Positions 9,569 to 20,510 are shown, counted from the first letter of the stretch. The stretch is 64,000 nt of DNA from JAVBMU01 sp031551755 (GCA_031551755.1 JAVBNE010000096.1:22232-86231), one strand, 5' to 3'. The notes: generated by a model not told the origin, from the sequence alone. Numbers and translations: made by a program.

Positions 9569-11195
9569 TCGGCGCTCCCTCGATACCGATCTCGATTCCA
9601 GTGCCCGGCCGCCCGGAATCGATCATGACGACCTCCGCGGCCGGCGCCAGCCGAGCTGCTGCCGACCCGATCCCGGACAGCAGCTCGGCGCCGACCTCGC
9701 AGTCATGGATCACTGTCACCACCGCGATCTCGCCCACGTCGGCGAACAGCGCGCCGACCTCGCTCGCATCGGCGATCCGGCCCGACCGAACCGACCGAAC
9801 GCCCGCATGCAGCGCCGCCGACGCCTCTTCAGCAGTTCGAGGTGCCGCTGTGATCAACATGGCCACGGCGGCGGCCATAGCGGCATCCGAACCGGCCGGG
9901 ACCCATTCGACAACCACACCATCGGCACGCAACCGATCTGCCGCCGCCGCGACCGTCGCTTCATCGGATCCCAACACCACGGGCCGTCGCGACTGCGTGT
10001 CCAGGAGAGCACGTTCCAGCCCGGTCTCGGTCGTGGCGTCGGCGGGGCCGTCGTCGTCGATGAGGATGACCACGGCCCCGCCGCGGGCGAACTCAGCCAT
10101 CAGGCCGGGAGCGGAGGTGGCGGCCACCCATCCCGGGGTCTGCGGTTCAACCACGGGGCGAGCGTCCCCGGGAAGTCTGCGCACCCGTACCCCACGCAGC
10201 TGCGCTCCGGCCGGGCAAACGACGGCACGGGCGGCGACCAGGACAGCACCGACGTCGTCCGCATGCACATGCGCCTGCCAAACCCCATCGCTTTCGCTGC
10301 GCCCACCGACCACGACGACAGAGGTACCGATCCGATCCAGACAGCCACGCAGTTCCTCAGCGAGCCCCGCACCGTTCGACTCCGTAGACCGGACGGCGAA
10401 CATGACCTCGAACTCTCCCTCCCCGTGCTCAGCATGGCCAGATGCCGCATTTTGGGAGGCCAGCGGCTCGACCGAACCACTCGGCGGTTCCGACACGGCG
10501 ACGGAGGCTGCGGTGGCGGACCCTGACGCGGCAGTCCCACCGGCACTCGCGGGGACCTGTCCGGACGGTTCACCGATGGCACGGGCCAGCGCCTCGAACA
10601 GCACCACGAGCCCCTGCGCGCCTGCGTCGACCACTCCAGCACGCGCGAGCACATCGAGTTCTCGGGGACTGCGCACCACCGCCCAACGAGCAGCTCGTCC
10701 GGCAGCCAGCACCACCGCGGGCAGGTCACCCTCCCCACCGGCGACGGCCGCAGCGGCTGCAGCGGCCTCCCGGGCGGCGCTCAGAATGGTTCCGTCCACC
10801 GGATGCGCGACCGCATCCACGGCCGCGCGAGCACCTCGGTCAAGGCAGTCGGCCAGGCTGCGCGCGTCGAGCACGGAGCGGCCGACCGCAGCCTGCGCCA
10901 TCCCCCGCAGGTACTCGCTGAGAATCGTGCCTGAGTTCCCTCTGGCCCCGAGCAGGGCTCCTCTGGCCCACCCGGCTAAGGCCCCGTCTGCGGCGAGCTC
11001 ACCGACCGGGATACTCCGCGCACCATCGCGCACTGTCAGGTACATATTCGTTCCGGTGTCGGCATCGGCAACCGGGAAGACATTGGCTGAGTCGATCCTG
11101 TCCCGCGCCTCGGCGAGTGCCGCCACAGCGTGGTTGGCCCATGTGCGGATGTCTGCGGCGGTCAGCACGAGCGCACACACGGTCTCCTCACACAC
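9558..11195 (-). CDS. DAK2 domain protein (FakA-like fatty acid kinase)
   Basis: 545 residues. The N-terminal DAK2 domain has the nucleotide/metal motif NVFPVADADTGTNMYLT and LLGARGNSGTILSEYL. A middle domain is followed by a C-terminal DegV-like portion. The architecture matches FakA, which with a FakB binding protein phosphorylates exogenous fatty acids; no fakB is visible here. The GTG at 11195 has GAGGAGG seven bases upstream, better than the internal GTGs. The Ala-rich region around residues 215-255 looks like a variable linker. Confidence 0.88.
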   Translation of the reverse strand: MCEETVCALVLTAADIRTWANHAVAALAEARDRIDSANVFPVADADTGTNMYLTVRDGARSIPVGELAADGALAGWARGALLGARGNSGTILSEYLRGMAQAAVGRSVLDARSLADCLDRGARAAVDAVAHPVDGTILSAAREAAAAAAAVAGGEGDLPAVVLAAGRAARWAVVRSPRELDVLARAGVVDAGAQGLVVLFEALARAIGEPSGQVPASAGGTAASGSATAASVAVSEPPSGSVEPLASQNAASGHAEHGEGEFEVMFAVRSTESNGAGLAEELRGCLDRIGTSVVVVGGRSESDGVWQAHVHADDVGAVLVAARAVVCPAGAQLRGVRVRRLPGDARPVVEPQTPGWVAATSAPGLMAEFARGGAVVILIDDDGPADATTETGLERALLDTQSRRPVVLGSDEATVAAAADRLRADGVVVEWVPAGSDAAMAAAVAMLITAAPRTAEEASAALHAGVRSVRSGRIADASEVGALFADVGEIAVVTVIHDCEVGAELLSGIGSAAARLAPAAEVVMIDSGRPGTGIEIGIEGAPNER

Positions 11196-11386
11196 GGATG
11201 GTCCTCCTCACGTCGACAGTTGGACACCACCGTAGCGGCGCCCAGCCCCCCACTTGAGCTGGTGCGCCCTGATCAGCTACCCTTGCGAGGTTGTCCGGGC
11301 GGAGCTCTGGGCACAAGTTCCCCCACACGACCCAAGGTCCTCGCTGCTGCCTGGCGCGGCGACGGGCATAACGATCAGGAGAAACC

Positions 11387-11578
11387 GTGGCTGCCAACTG
11401 CGACGTCTGCGGCAAGGGCCCGGGTTTCGGGCACAGTGTTTCGCACTCCCATGTCCGCACCAAGCGCCGCTGGAACCCGAACATCCAGCGTGTTCGCGCC
11501 GTGGTCGCCGGGACGCCCAAGCGCGTCAACGTGTGCACCTCGTGCCTGAAGGCCGGCAAAGTCACCCGCCGCGCCTGA
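11387..11578 (+). CDS. rpmB: 50S ribosomal protein L28
   Basis: 63 residues. It starts with CDVCGKGPGFGHSVSHSH and ends with a second cysteine pair CTSC, so it is the zinc-binding C+ form. The GTG start has AGGAG six bases upstream. It is transcribed divergently from the DAK2 gene and is followed by a strong hairpin terminator, so it is probably monocistronic. Confidence 0.97.
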   Translation: MAANCDVCGKGPGFGHSVSHSHVRTKRRWNPNIQRVRAVVAGTPKRVNVCTSCLKAGKVTRRA

Positions 11579-11599
11579 CCCAGGCCCCGTATAGCCGAT

Positions 11600-11626
11600 G
11601 CCCGCCGACGTCAGTCGGCGGGCTTT
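11600..11626 (+). terminator. intrinsic terminator of rpmB
   Basis: A perfect 10-bp stem (GCCCGCCGAC and GTCGGCGGGC) with a four-base loop is followed by TTT. It lies 22 bp after the rpmB stop. Confidence 0.85.
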
Positions 11627-11687
11627 GTGCTGTGTCAAGGTGGTCAAGGTACTGTGGCATTTGGACCTCCCGTGGCAACATGAGGTC

Positions 11688-12200
11688 ATGACGGAACTGA
11701 GCGATGTGGCCATCCGCCCGGCAACCATCTCCGACGCCGCCTCGATCGCTCGCGTCCATATCGCTTCGTGGCGCAGCGCCTACGCCGGCATCGTGCCGGA
11801 CGAGTACCTCGCGACCATGGACGCGGAACAGCGGGAGTTCACCTGGCGGCGCGAACTCGGCCGTGAGTCGGCCACTGTCTGGATCGCGATCGAAGCGGGG
11901 CGCACACGGGGCTTCGCCAGTATGGGACCGAGCCGCGATGAAGACGCCGAGCCTGGCGACCTCGAGATCTACACGATGTACCTCGAGCCTGAGGCGTGGG
12001 GCAAGGGGCTGGCCCGAGAACTGATGCGCACCATGCTCGCGAACGTCCCGCCGAATACGGCCGTGACGCTGTGGGTACTCGCCGATTCGGGCCGCGCCCA
12101 GCACTTCTACCGTCGGCACGGGTTCGCCCTGGACGGGGTCGAACGGCTGGACGAGATCGGCGGCAGCATGCTGAAATCCGTCCGGTATCGGCGGGGCTGA
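11688..12200 (+). CDS. GNAT family N-acetyltransferase
   Basis: 170 residues. It has the GNAT fold pattern: N-terminal IRPATISDAASIARVHIASW, the acetyl-CoA pyrophosphate loop EAWGKGLARELM, and the C-terminal FYRRHGF signature. The substrate is not predictable; the SWRSAYAGI(V)P motif is common in small-molecule or aminoglycoside-like acetyltransferase relatives. It lies between rpmB and the convergent thiL. The ATG at 11688 is used because the conserved domain starts a few residues later. Confidence 0.88.
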   Translation: MTELSDVAIRPATISDAASIARVHIASWRSAYAGIVPDEYLATMDAEQREFTWRRELGRESATVWIAIEAGRTRGFASMGPSRDEDAEPGDLEIYTMYLEPEAWGKGLARELMRTMLANVPPNTAVTLWVLADSGRAQHFYRRHGFALDGVERLDEIGGSMLKSVRYRRG

Positions 12201-12229
12201 TTCGCGCCGGGTCGCGCACCAGCGTGGCA

Positions 12230-13279
12230 TCAGGTGCCTGATCGGCTGGGTCCGAAGTGATCCCAACCGGTGCGGGCCGTCGGGGGCACGCCCCCATCAA
12301 CCAGAACCGCCGAGGCGCCAGCGGGGACGACCCGCCCGATGACGCGGAACAGCGCTGGCATCGGCGACTCAGGCGGGAACGTCGCCAGCAGGCCGTGATC
12401 CTCGCCACCGGCAAGCACCCAATCCACCGCGAGGGCGTGGGCGTCGGCAGAATCACCGTCACCGGCGCCGAGCGCAGGCGCCGCACCCGCCAATGCCCCA
12501 GCGGCCGGGAGCAGCCGCTCGACTTCATCGGCGAGGGCGGTCGCGCTCAGGTCGATCGCCACTCCCGAGGCCCGTGCCATCCGGCCCGCATCGCGCAGGA
12601 GTCCGTCGGAGACATCCATCAGCGCGGTGGCGCCCGACCGTGCGGCGAGCGGCCCAGCCGCCAACGGCGGCTGTGGACGCAGGTAGCCCGCGACGAGGCC
12701 CGCGAACTCCCCCGGCTCGGCCACCTCGACCACCCCCGCCGAAAGCAACGCCAACCCGGCGGCCGACGTGCCGCACACGCCGGCATGAGCCACCACATCG
12801 CCCACCCGCGCCCCCGATCGCAGCAGCGGCGACCGGCCCTCGAGGTCGCCGTGGGCGGTCACAGCGAGCACCACGACGGGTCCGCTCGACAGGTCACCGC
12901 CTACCACCCCGGTGCGCGGTGCACATGCCTCGGCCAACCCGCGAGCGCAGCCGACCACCCAGTCGACGGGCAGGTCAGCCGGGAGCACCAGCGACACCAC
13001 GATCGCGGTCGGCACCGCTCCCATGGCGGCCACGTCGGCCAGATTCGCCGCCGCGGCTCGCCAGCCGACATCGTCGCCCGACGACCACCGCCGCCGGAAA
13101 TGCCTGTCTTCCACGAGCACATCGGTGGTCACCACGAACCGCCCATCGGCCGTACCCACCAACGCAGCGTCATCGCCGGAGCCCACGAGGGTCGCCGAAC
13201 CCACCGGGAGCAGTGGCACGATCCGTGCCAGCAACCGCTCCTCGTCGATGTCCCCCACCCGCTCGATCACGTCCGACAC
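12230..13279 (-). CDS. thiL: thiamine-monophosphate kinase
   Basis: 349 residues from a GTG. It has the ThiL/PurM-like features: VGSGDDAALV near the N-terminus, the DVLVEDRHFRR metal/substrate segment, NLADVAAMGA, GGDLSSG and the C-terminal-half DVSDGLLRDAGRMA. It phosphorylates thiamine phosphate to thiamine diphosphate. The open frame extends 150 codons upstream, antisense to the next gene, without family similarity. It is divergent from the DUF3515 gene, a conserved actinobacterial pair. Confidence 0.95.
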   Translation of the reverse strand: MSDVIERVGDIDEERLLARIVPLLPVGSATLVGSGDDAALVGTADGRFVVTTDVLVEDRHFRRRWSSGDDVGWRAAAANLADVAAMGAVPTAIVVSLVLPADLPVDWVVGCARGLAEACAPRTGVVGGDLSSGPVVVLAVTAHGDLEGRSPLLRSGARVGDVVAHAGVCGTSAAGLALLSAGVVEVAEPGEFAGLVAGYLRPQPPLAAGPLAARSGATALMDVSDGLLRDAGRMARASGVAIDLSATALADEVERLLPAAGALAGAAPALGAGDGDSADAHALAVDWVLAGGEDHGLLATFPPESPMPALFRVIGRVVPAGASAVLVDGGVPPTARTGWDHFGPSRSGT

Positions 13280-13820
13280 CCTACGACGATCGACCCGCGC
13301 AGCCACGCTGGCTACAGTGAACCCGTGTTCGCAGCCCGCACCCTCGCCACCCGCACCGTCATGATCATGCTCGCCGCCGGAGCACTTGGCGGGTGCGCCC
13401 GGACAGCCACGATCGACGTGGACGACCCGGCCGACGCCAAGAATCCGCTCTGCGCGAGTGTCATCTTGGCCCTCCCCGAGTCGCTGGGCGAAGGCCTGCC
13501 GAAGGCTCGCACCCTGCGCCAGGGCACGGCGGCCTGGGGCACTATCAACCACGCAGTAACGTTGCGCTGTGGGGTGCCGGTGCCCGGCCCAACCACCGCA
13601 CGCTGCGAGAACGTGGACTCCGGTGGTGTCAGCATCGACTGGATCGTCGAGGAGGACCCCGACGGCGTCTGGAGGTTCACCACGTACGGCCGCAACCCGG
13701 CCACCCAGATCCGGGTCTACCCGGAGGTCACCAAGGACCATTCGACGTCGTTCATCGCGGATCTCGGGCCGGCCATGGCGAAGGTCCCCCAGACCCGCTC
13801 CTGCGTGAGTCTCGACGACC

Positions 13821-14972
<1,152 letters not shown>

Positions 14973-15014
14973 ACCGGAATCCGGACCTTGGTCGCGGGTG
15001 GTAGAACAGGTGTT

Positions 15015-16169
15015 ATGCCGTCCGCACCGCTGCTGTCGCCTGAGATCCTCGATCGCATCCACACCCGCGCGCCGGGCTACGACGCGGCGAATGAGTTCTG
15101 CACCGAGGACTTCGCCGAGTTGACCGACCTCGGGTACCTCCGGGCACTGGTCCCCGTGGAGTCGGGCGGCCTGGGGTTGACCCTGCGTGACCTCCTGCAT
15201 GAGCAGGCCGCGCTGGCGGCCGCAGCGCCCGCGACCGCACTGGCGGTGAACATGCATCACGTCTGCGTGGGGATCGCGCGTTTCGCCTGTCTGCGCGGCG
15301 ACCGCTCCCTCGATCAAATTCTGGTCGATGCCGGTCGCGGGGAGGTCTTCGGTTTTGGGTACAGCGAGGCGGGGAACGACCTCGTGCTGCTCGGCGCCCG
15401 CACGCAAGCCACCTCCGACGGCGACGGCGGGTACACCTATACGGGCCGGAAGATCTTCACGTCGCTCTCCCCCGCCTGGACCAGGCTCATCGTCCACGGG
15501 ACCGATACCGCGTCGGCCGACTCCCCGCGCATCGTGCACTCCCTGCTGAGCCGCGACGGCGGCGGGGTCACCGTCCTGGACGACTGGGACACCCTCGGGA
15601 TGCGGGCTACCCAAAGCCGCACAACGGTTCTGGACGGTGCCCCGGCTCCCGCCGACCGGGTGCTCCGGCGGTTGCCCCCTGGGCCGAGCCTGGACCCTCT
15701 CATCGTCGGGATCTTCACCACCTTCTCGACACTGGTCGCCGCCGTGTACACCGGGATCGGTGCGCGTGCCCTGGAACTCGGTGTCGAGGCAGCCCAACGC
15801 CGCACGTCGTTCAAGAACGACGGCGCCGCCCTGGCCACCGATCCGGATATCCGTTGGCGGCTCGCGGATGCCGCCCTCGCCCAGGATGCCCTCTGGCCGC
15901 AGCTCGACGCCATCGCGACCGACATCGACGGCGGAGTGGACCATGGGGCGGCCTGGTTCCGGATGGCTGCCGGGCTCAAGGTGCGCGCCACGGAGACCGC
16001 CAAGTCCGTCGTCGACGCAGCCATCCGGGCTGCCGGCGGGGCAACCTACTTCGCGGGGAACGAACTCGGCCGGCTCTACCGGGACGTCCTCGCGGGCATC
16101 TTCCATCCGTCGAACGACGAGTCCGCCCACGCGACGATCGCCTCGTCACTGCTCGGCCCGCTGCCCTGA
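15015..16169 (+). CDS. acyl-CoA dehydrogenase-fold flavoprotein
   Basis: 384 residues. It shows ACAD-like features: an N-terminal helical domain with GGLGLTLRDLLHEQAALA, a FAD-facing middle domain with GRKIFTSLSP, and a C-terminal four-helix domain (AAIRAAGGATYFAGNELGRLYRDV). The ending RDVLAGIFHPSNDESAH resembles DszC/HpaB-like or other variant ACADs rather than a classical YxGTxEI end, so it may be a flavin-dependent oxidase/monooxygenase or a variant dehydrogenase. Divergent from ddl. Confidence 0.8.
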   Translation: MPSAPLLSPEILDRIHTRAPGYDAANEFCTEDFAELTDLGYLRALVPVESGGLGLTLRDLLHEQAALAAAAPATALAVNMHHVCVGIARFACLRGDRSLDQILVDAGRGEVFGFGYSEAGNDLVLLGARTQATSDGDGGYTYTGRKIFTSLSPAWTRLIVHGTDTASADSPRIVHSLLSRDGGGVTVLDDWDTLGMRATQSRTTVLDGAPAPADRVLRRLPPGPSLDPLIVGIFTTFSTLVAAVYTGIGARALELGVEAAQRRTSFKNDGAALATDPDIRWRLADAALAQDALWPQLDAIATDIDGGVDHGAAWFRMAAGLKVRATETAKSVVDAAIRAAGGATYFAGNELGRLYRDVLAGIFHPSNDESAHATIASSLLGPLP

Positions 16170-16242
16170 CCGCCTCACGCACCATAGGGCCTGCCGTGAT
16201 CAGCGCAGGAGCCCAGCGACTCCAACGGGTACCGTCTGCCGA

Positions 16243-17430
16243 GTGACTTCCGCTTCCGAGACACCCCCGTACTCCCAGGCCACGCTCGCCGTGGCCGCCG
16301 GCCGACCGTCGCGGAGCCCAGGCGCGCCCGTGAACGCCCCCCTGGTGATGTCCTCGACCTATGTCTCCGCGGGGCCGCCGCATCCCAGCGAGATGCTCTA
16401 CACGCGCATCGACGCCGATACCTGGCACCCCTTCGAGGAGGCCCTGGCAGCCCTGGAGGGCTCTCGCGAAGCTGCGGTGGCCTTCGCCTCCGGAATCGCC
16501 GCCATCGCGGCCGTCTTCGCGCTGGTGCCTCGGGGTGGCACCGTCGTCGTCCCCCGGCACGCGTATCAAGTGAGCCTGGGGCTTGCCGATGAACTGGCCG
16601 CTCACGGCGACATCCGGGTGGTGCGGGTCGACATCGCGGACACCGACCAGGTCATCGACGCCTTGGACGGGGCGGACCTGCTTCTGGTGGAGTCGCCGAC
16701 CAACCCCATGCTGGAGGTCGCCGACCTGCCGGTGTTGCTGCGGGCCGCCCGCGAGAGGGGTGTGCTCAGCGCGGTCGACAACACCTTCGCGACCCCACTC
16801 GGCCAGCAACCGCTGGCGCTGGGGGCCGACGTGGTGGTGCATTCGGTGACGAAGTACCTCGCGGGGCATTCCGACGTGGTACTCGGTGCCGCCGTCACGA
16901 ATGATGCCGACGTAGCGGCCCACCTGCGGGCGCACCGCACCAAGCACGGGGCGATCCCCGGCCCCTTCGAGGTGTGGCTCGCATTGCGGGGCCTTCGGAC
17001 GCTGGCTTTGCGCGTCGAACGCGCCCAGGCCAACGCAGTGCTGTTGGCCGCTCGGTTGGCCGATCATCCGGCCGTCCTCGAAGTCCGGCACCCCAGCCTG
17101 CCGAGCGACCCGGGACATGAACGCGCAAGAACTCAGATGACCGGATTCGGCGCCGTCCTCGGCCTGCGGCCCCATGGCGGTGAGGCGGCCGCTGATGCGG
17201 TCGTCTCCGCCGTCCGCCTCTGGCTTCCGGCGACGAGCCTGGGCGGGGTCGAGTCGATGCTCGAGCGCCGTCGGCGGTTCCCTACCGAGGCATCCTCGGT
17301 GCCCGTGGACCTTCTGCGGCTGGCCGTCGGGATCGAGGACGCCGAGGATCTGTGGGCCGACCTCGATCAGGCACTGCGGTTCGCGGTGGGCTCCGTGCCG
17401 CCCGACGGTGGCGATCCGGCATCAAGGTAG
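16243..17430 (+). CDS. PLP-dependent trans-sulfuration enzyme (cystathionine gamma-synthase/lyase family)
   Basis: 395 residues from a GTG. Cys/Met-metabolism PLP family pattern: VAFASGIAAIAAVFAL, SPTNPMLEVADLP, DNTFATP and the PLP lysine in HSVTKYLAGHSD. C-terminal LPATSLGGVESMLERR and LLRLAVGIEDAEDLWADLD complete the fold. Synthase, lyase or gamma-lyase activity cannot be separated by eye. Its last 64 bases overlap the convergent small membrane protein gene. Confidence 0.9.
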   Translation: MTSASETPPYSQATLAVAAGRPSRSPGAPVNAPLVMSSTYVSAGPPHPSEMLYTRIDADTWHPFEEALAALEGSREAAVAFASGIAAIAAVFALVPRGGTVVVPRHAYQVSLGLADELAAHGDIRVVRVDIADTDQVIDALDGADLLLVESPTNPMLEVADLPVLLRAARERGVLSAVDNTFATPLGQQPLALGADVVVHSVTKYLAGHSDVVLGAAVTNDADVAAHLRAHRTKHGAIPGPFEVWLALRGLRTLALRVERAQANAVLLAARLADHPAVLEVRHPSLPSDPGHERARTQMTGFGAVLGLRPHGGEAAADAVVSAVRLWLPATSLGGVESMLERRRRFPTEASSVPVDLLRLAVGIEDAEDLWADLDQALRFAVGSVPPDGGDPASR

Positions 17431-17708
17431 GCGACGCCGCCCTCGAGGTCGATGCCGAAGGGCAGCCCCTCGGCCGGGCGCTGGGCGATGTCCATCCGCT
17501 GGCGATCGCGTTCCTGGACGAGGTGGACCCGGCTCGGCTGGAAGATCTCGACCAGCTCACCGAACATCCCGGACGCCGCACCGTCACCGTGTGCGTCCGG
17601 GTCGGATGCCCGCTCCTTGCCCGAGGCAAACCGCACAATGCCGACGATGAGCAGCGTGCCGACCACAAGGCACACCAACCAGACGCCCGCCGCTCCACCG
17701 ATCACCAT
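17367..17708 (-). CDS. small membrane protein, DUF6191-like
   Basis: 113 residues. One hydrophobic segment at about residues 8-27 is followed by a conserved-looking region with MFGELVEIFQPSRVHL and the closing IDLEGGVAYLD, which resembles the short DUF6191 proteins of actinobacteria. The ATG at 17708 directly precedes the membrane segment. The 3' end overlaps the convergent PLP enzyme by 64 bp. Function unknown. Confidence 0.6.
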   Translation of the reverse strand: MVIGGAAGVWLVCLVVGTLLIVGIVRFASGKERASDPDAHGDGAASGMFGELVEIFQPSRVHLVQERDRQRMDIAQRPAEGLPFGIDLEGGVAYLDAGSPPSGGTEPTANRSA

Positions 17709-17776
17709 GATCAAGGGTATCGCCGCCGATATGCTCGGTATGACCCGGTGAGCGACACCGGCACTGCAGGAGGCCG

Positions 17777-18415
17777 ATGATGACCACATACTCAGGTGCC
17801 CGACTGATGGCCAGCGTGGCCGCTGGGGCATTGATGCTGACCGCCCTGGCCGCCTGCGGCGACCCAGCACCGCGGACGGACCCTGCGGCGACAGCGCCGT
17901 CGGTGTACTCCGCCGCGCCCTCGGCCGCTCCAACCACGCCCGGGTCGCCGTCGCCGACACCGACGCCACCCTTCCAGGCCGACACGACGGCCGACACGGC
18001 CGACCCCTCGACGAATGCGATGCTGACCGTCCGCAACATCCGGGCCGCGCACCACGACGGCTACGACCGAGTGGTTTTCGAACTCGGTGGCACCGGCACC
18101 CCCGGGTGGCTGGTCGACTATGTCGATCAGGCCATCGACGAACCCAGCGGCAACCCCGTGAACATTCCCGGGCCATCATTCCTGCGGGTCGTCATCAGCG
18201 GCGTCGGCTACCCGATGGACACGGGCATTGAGGAGTATGCGGGGCCGAACCCGTTGCGGCCGACCGGCATGGAGGAGGTGACGGCGGTGGCATTCCAGGG
18301 CACCTTCGAGGGGCAGTCGCTGGCATTAATCGGCATTGACGAGGACGACCGGGCGCCGTTCCGGGTCTTCGCGCTCAAAGACCCCACGCGCGTGGTGGTT
18401 GACATCCAGGACTGA
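17777..18415 (+). CDS. AMIN-like domain lipoprotein
   Basis: 212 residues. The signal peptide ends in the lipobox LAAC, followed by a Pro/Ser/Thr/Ala-rich linker (about residues 30-75). A beta-rich domain follows, with VRNIRAAHHDGYDRVVFEL and DPTRVVVDIQD, the pattern of AMIN-like domains that bind cell wall or other surfaces. GGAGG sits 4 nt upstream of the ATG. It is probably a surface-exposed lipoprotein of unknown role, and lies upstream of the convergent gpsA. Confidence 0.8.
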   Translation: MMTTYSGARLMASVAAGALMLTALAACGDPAPRTDPAATAPSVYSAAPSAAPTTPGSPSPTPTPPFQADTTADTADPSTNAMLTVRNIRAAHHDGYDRVVFELGGTGTPGWLVDYVDQAIDEPSGNPVNIPGPSFLRVVISGVGYPMDTGIEEYAGPNPLRPTGMEEVTAVAFQGTFEGQSLALIGIDEDDRAPFRVFALKDPTRVVVDIQD

Positions 18416-18454
18416 GGCGGACTCGGCGAGCAGCGCGGGTGCCCACCACCGGCA

Positions 18455-19591
18455 TCAGGTCGTCCCGCCGATGCCCTCGGCCTTCTTGGGCCGCGACAGG
18501 AGCATCTGCACCATCGTCTCGACCGGCATGCCCTCGTGCAGGACAGCAACGACTCCCTCAGTGATCGGCATGTCGACCCCCACTGATTTGGCCAGATCCA
18601 ACACTGAACGGCATGACTTGACTCCTTCGGCCGTGCCGCCGGTCGCGGCGATCGCCTTCTCCAGCGTCAGCCCCTGGCCGATATAGGTACCGAGTGTGTG
18701 GTTGCGCGACAGTGGCGACGTGCAGGTCGCTACCAGGTCGCCCAGGCCGGCGAGCCCGGCGAACGTCTCGGCGTTGGCCCCGAGGGCCAGGCCCAGCCGG
18801 GTGATCTCCACCAACCCGCGCGTGATGACAGTGGCCGTGGTGTTCTGCCGGAAGCCACGACCGTGGGCGATCCCCACCGCCAGGGCCACGACGTTCTTCA
18901 CGGCACCGCACAGCTCGACACCGACCACGTCGTTGTTGGTGTAGGGCCGGAAATACGCGGCCGAACACGCACAGGCAACGAGTTGGGCGGTAGCCGGATC
19001 GGTCGACGAGACGACGGTTGCCGTGGGCTGGCGTTCGGCGATCTCCCGGGCCAGGTTCGGTCCGGAGAGTACCGCGATCCGGTCCGGTGGGATGCCCAGG
19101 GCATCGGAAATGACCTGGCTCATGCGCCGGTCCGTGCCGATCTCCACACCCTTCATGAGCGAGACGGCGACCGCGTCTGCGGGAACGTCGTCGCGCAATG
19201 TGGTGAGCGTGGCGCGCGCAACCTGGGAGGGCAGCGCGACCACCACGATCTGGGCGCCGTCGAGGGCTTCGCGGGCGACGGTGGTAGCGGTGACACCCTC
19301 AGGCAGGTCGATGCCGTCGAGGTACCTCGAGTTCCGGTGAACGGTGTTGATCTCTGCTGCCGATGCGGCGTCCCGGCCCCAAAGGCGAACCGTGCAGCCG
19401 GCGTCGGCGAGGACTGCGGCGAAGGTCGTCCCCCAGCTCCCCGACCCGAGGACGGCGACGGTCGGGGGGGTCTCGGGCGGTTCGGTAGCCGGTGAGGCTT
19501 CGATGGGTGCCGGCGGGGGCGCGGCCGGTGCGGGGGGCATGACTGGGGAGCCGGTTGCTTGGGGCGGGACCGGCGCGCTGGCGGCGCTCAC
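18455..19591 (-). CDS. gpsA: glycerol-3-phosphate dehydrogenase [NAD(P)+]
   Basis: 378 residues. The catalytic protein starts at TVAVLGSGSWGTTFAAVL (Rossmann GxGxxG), with the catalytic-lysine segment CGAVKNVVALAVG and EGVKSCRSVLDLAKS. It makes sn-glycerol-3-phosphate for phospholipids. The GTG at 19591 overlaps the plsC stop (GTGA), which would give an unusual Pro/Ala-rich N-terminal extension of about 45 residues. An internal start is possible, but the coupling favours the longer form. It is paired with plsC in the same pathway. Confidence 0.94.
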   Translation of the reverse strand: MSAASAPVPPQATGSPVMPPAPAAPPPAPIEASPATEPPETPPTVAVLGSGSWGTTFAAVLADAGCTVRLWGRDAASAAEINTVHRNSRYLDGIDLPEGVTATTVAREALDGAQIVVVALPSQVARATLTTLRDDVPADAVAVSLMKGVEIGTDRRMSQVISDALGIPPDRIAVLSGPNLAREIAERQPTATVVSSTDPATAQLVACACSAAYFRPYTNNDVVGVELCGAVKNVVALAVGIAHGRGFRQNTTATVITRGLVEITRLGLALGANAETFAGLAGLGDLVATCTSPLSRNHTLGTYIGQGLTLEKAIAATGGTAEGVKSCRSVLDLAKSVGVDMPITEGVVAVLHEGMPVETMVQMLLSRPKKAEGIGGTT

Positions 19592-20316
19592 GAGTCGGCC
19601 ATCGGCTGTTGGCGGGGGTCGTAACGGACAGCAGGTGGCTGTGCGCCCCGGATGTCGGCGAGCAGCGCCGTGATCGCGTCCATCACCCGACCAGTCGCCT
19701 CCCGCAGCGTGGTGGCGTCGAGTGGCCGGTCGTAGAGGTCTGAGAGGTCGACGGGCGGCCCCGCCACGACCGAGACCTTCTTGGGTGGGATCGGCTTGAA
19801 CGCCTTTGAGTACCGGCCGAGGATCCGGTGCGCACCCCACTGGGCGATCGGGATGACCGGTGCGCGGCTGGCCAGGGCCAAGCGCGCGACCCCCGTCTTA
19901 CCCACCATCGGCCACATGTCGGGGTCACGCGTCAGGGTGCCCTCGGGGAAAACGGCGACACATTCGCCGGCCTTGAGCGCCGCTACCGCGCCGTCGATCG
20001 ACTGTGCGGCACTCGCCTGACCACGGTCAACAGGGATCTGCCCGGTGTGCCGCATCGCCCAGCCCACCACCGGAACCTTCCACAGCGAAGACTTGGCCAG
20101 GACCTTCGGTGCGCGACCGGCATCGTAAAGGTAATGCGCGAAGGTCAGCGGATCGAGGTTCGTCACATGGTTGCCGGCGGCGACGAAACCGCCCTCAACC
20201 GGCAGATTCTTCATTCCCCGCCAATCGCGACGCGTGATCGCGAAGAGCAGAGGGCGCAACACCGCTGCGAGGATGCGGTAGACACGGCTGTTGGGGTGGG
20301 CTTTCGGCACGGACAC
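19588..20316 (-). CDS. plsC: 1-acyl-sn-glycerol-3-phosphate acyltransferase (PlsC family)
   Basis: 242 residues. The acyltransferase motif I appears as NHVTNLD, and motif III as VFPEGTLTRD with its Glu and Gly. It acylates lysophosphatidic acid to phosphatidic acid at the membrane. GTG start (a second in-frame GTG lies two codons on). Its stop overlaps the gpsA start, so glycerol-3-phosphate supply and acylation are co-expressed. Confidence 0.92.
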   Translation of the reverse strand: MSVPKAHPNSRVYRILAAVLRPLLFAITRRDWRGMKNLPVEGGFVAAGNHVTNLDPLTFAHYLYDAGRAPKVLAKSSLWKVPVVGWAMRHTGQIPVDRGQASAAQSIDGAVAALKAGECVAVFPEGTLTRDPDMWPMVGKTGVARLALASRAPVIPIAQWGAHRILGRYSKAFKPIPPKKVSVVAGPPVDLSDLYDRPLDATTLREATGRVMDAITALLADIRGAQPPAVRYDPRQQPMADS

Positions 20317-20510
20317 CGAGCCTACCGTTTGGGGCGCAGGACGGCGGGGAGTCGTTCACCATGGGCACTTTGGGCGATGGACCGTCGCGGAACGCGCGGC
20401 CTCCCCTCGCTGGTCGAGCTGCGGCATATGAGGCGGTCGCCAGTCGTGGCCTCGGCGAGGGTCCACCCCCGGTGCCGGTCGAGCTTGCGGCCACGGGCCG
20501 CAGGCGCAGC

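Noticed and set aside
9601..11235. 544-codon open frame antisense to the DAK2 gene
   Set aside because: It is rich in Ser, Ala, Arg and Pro with no domain, as expected for the opposite strand of a high-GC gene.
14973..16130. N-terminal extension of ddl by nearly 390 codons
   Set aside because: It runs antisense through the acyl-CoA dehydrogenase-like gene and shows no ligase or other similarity; ddl starts at 14972 or 14960.
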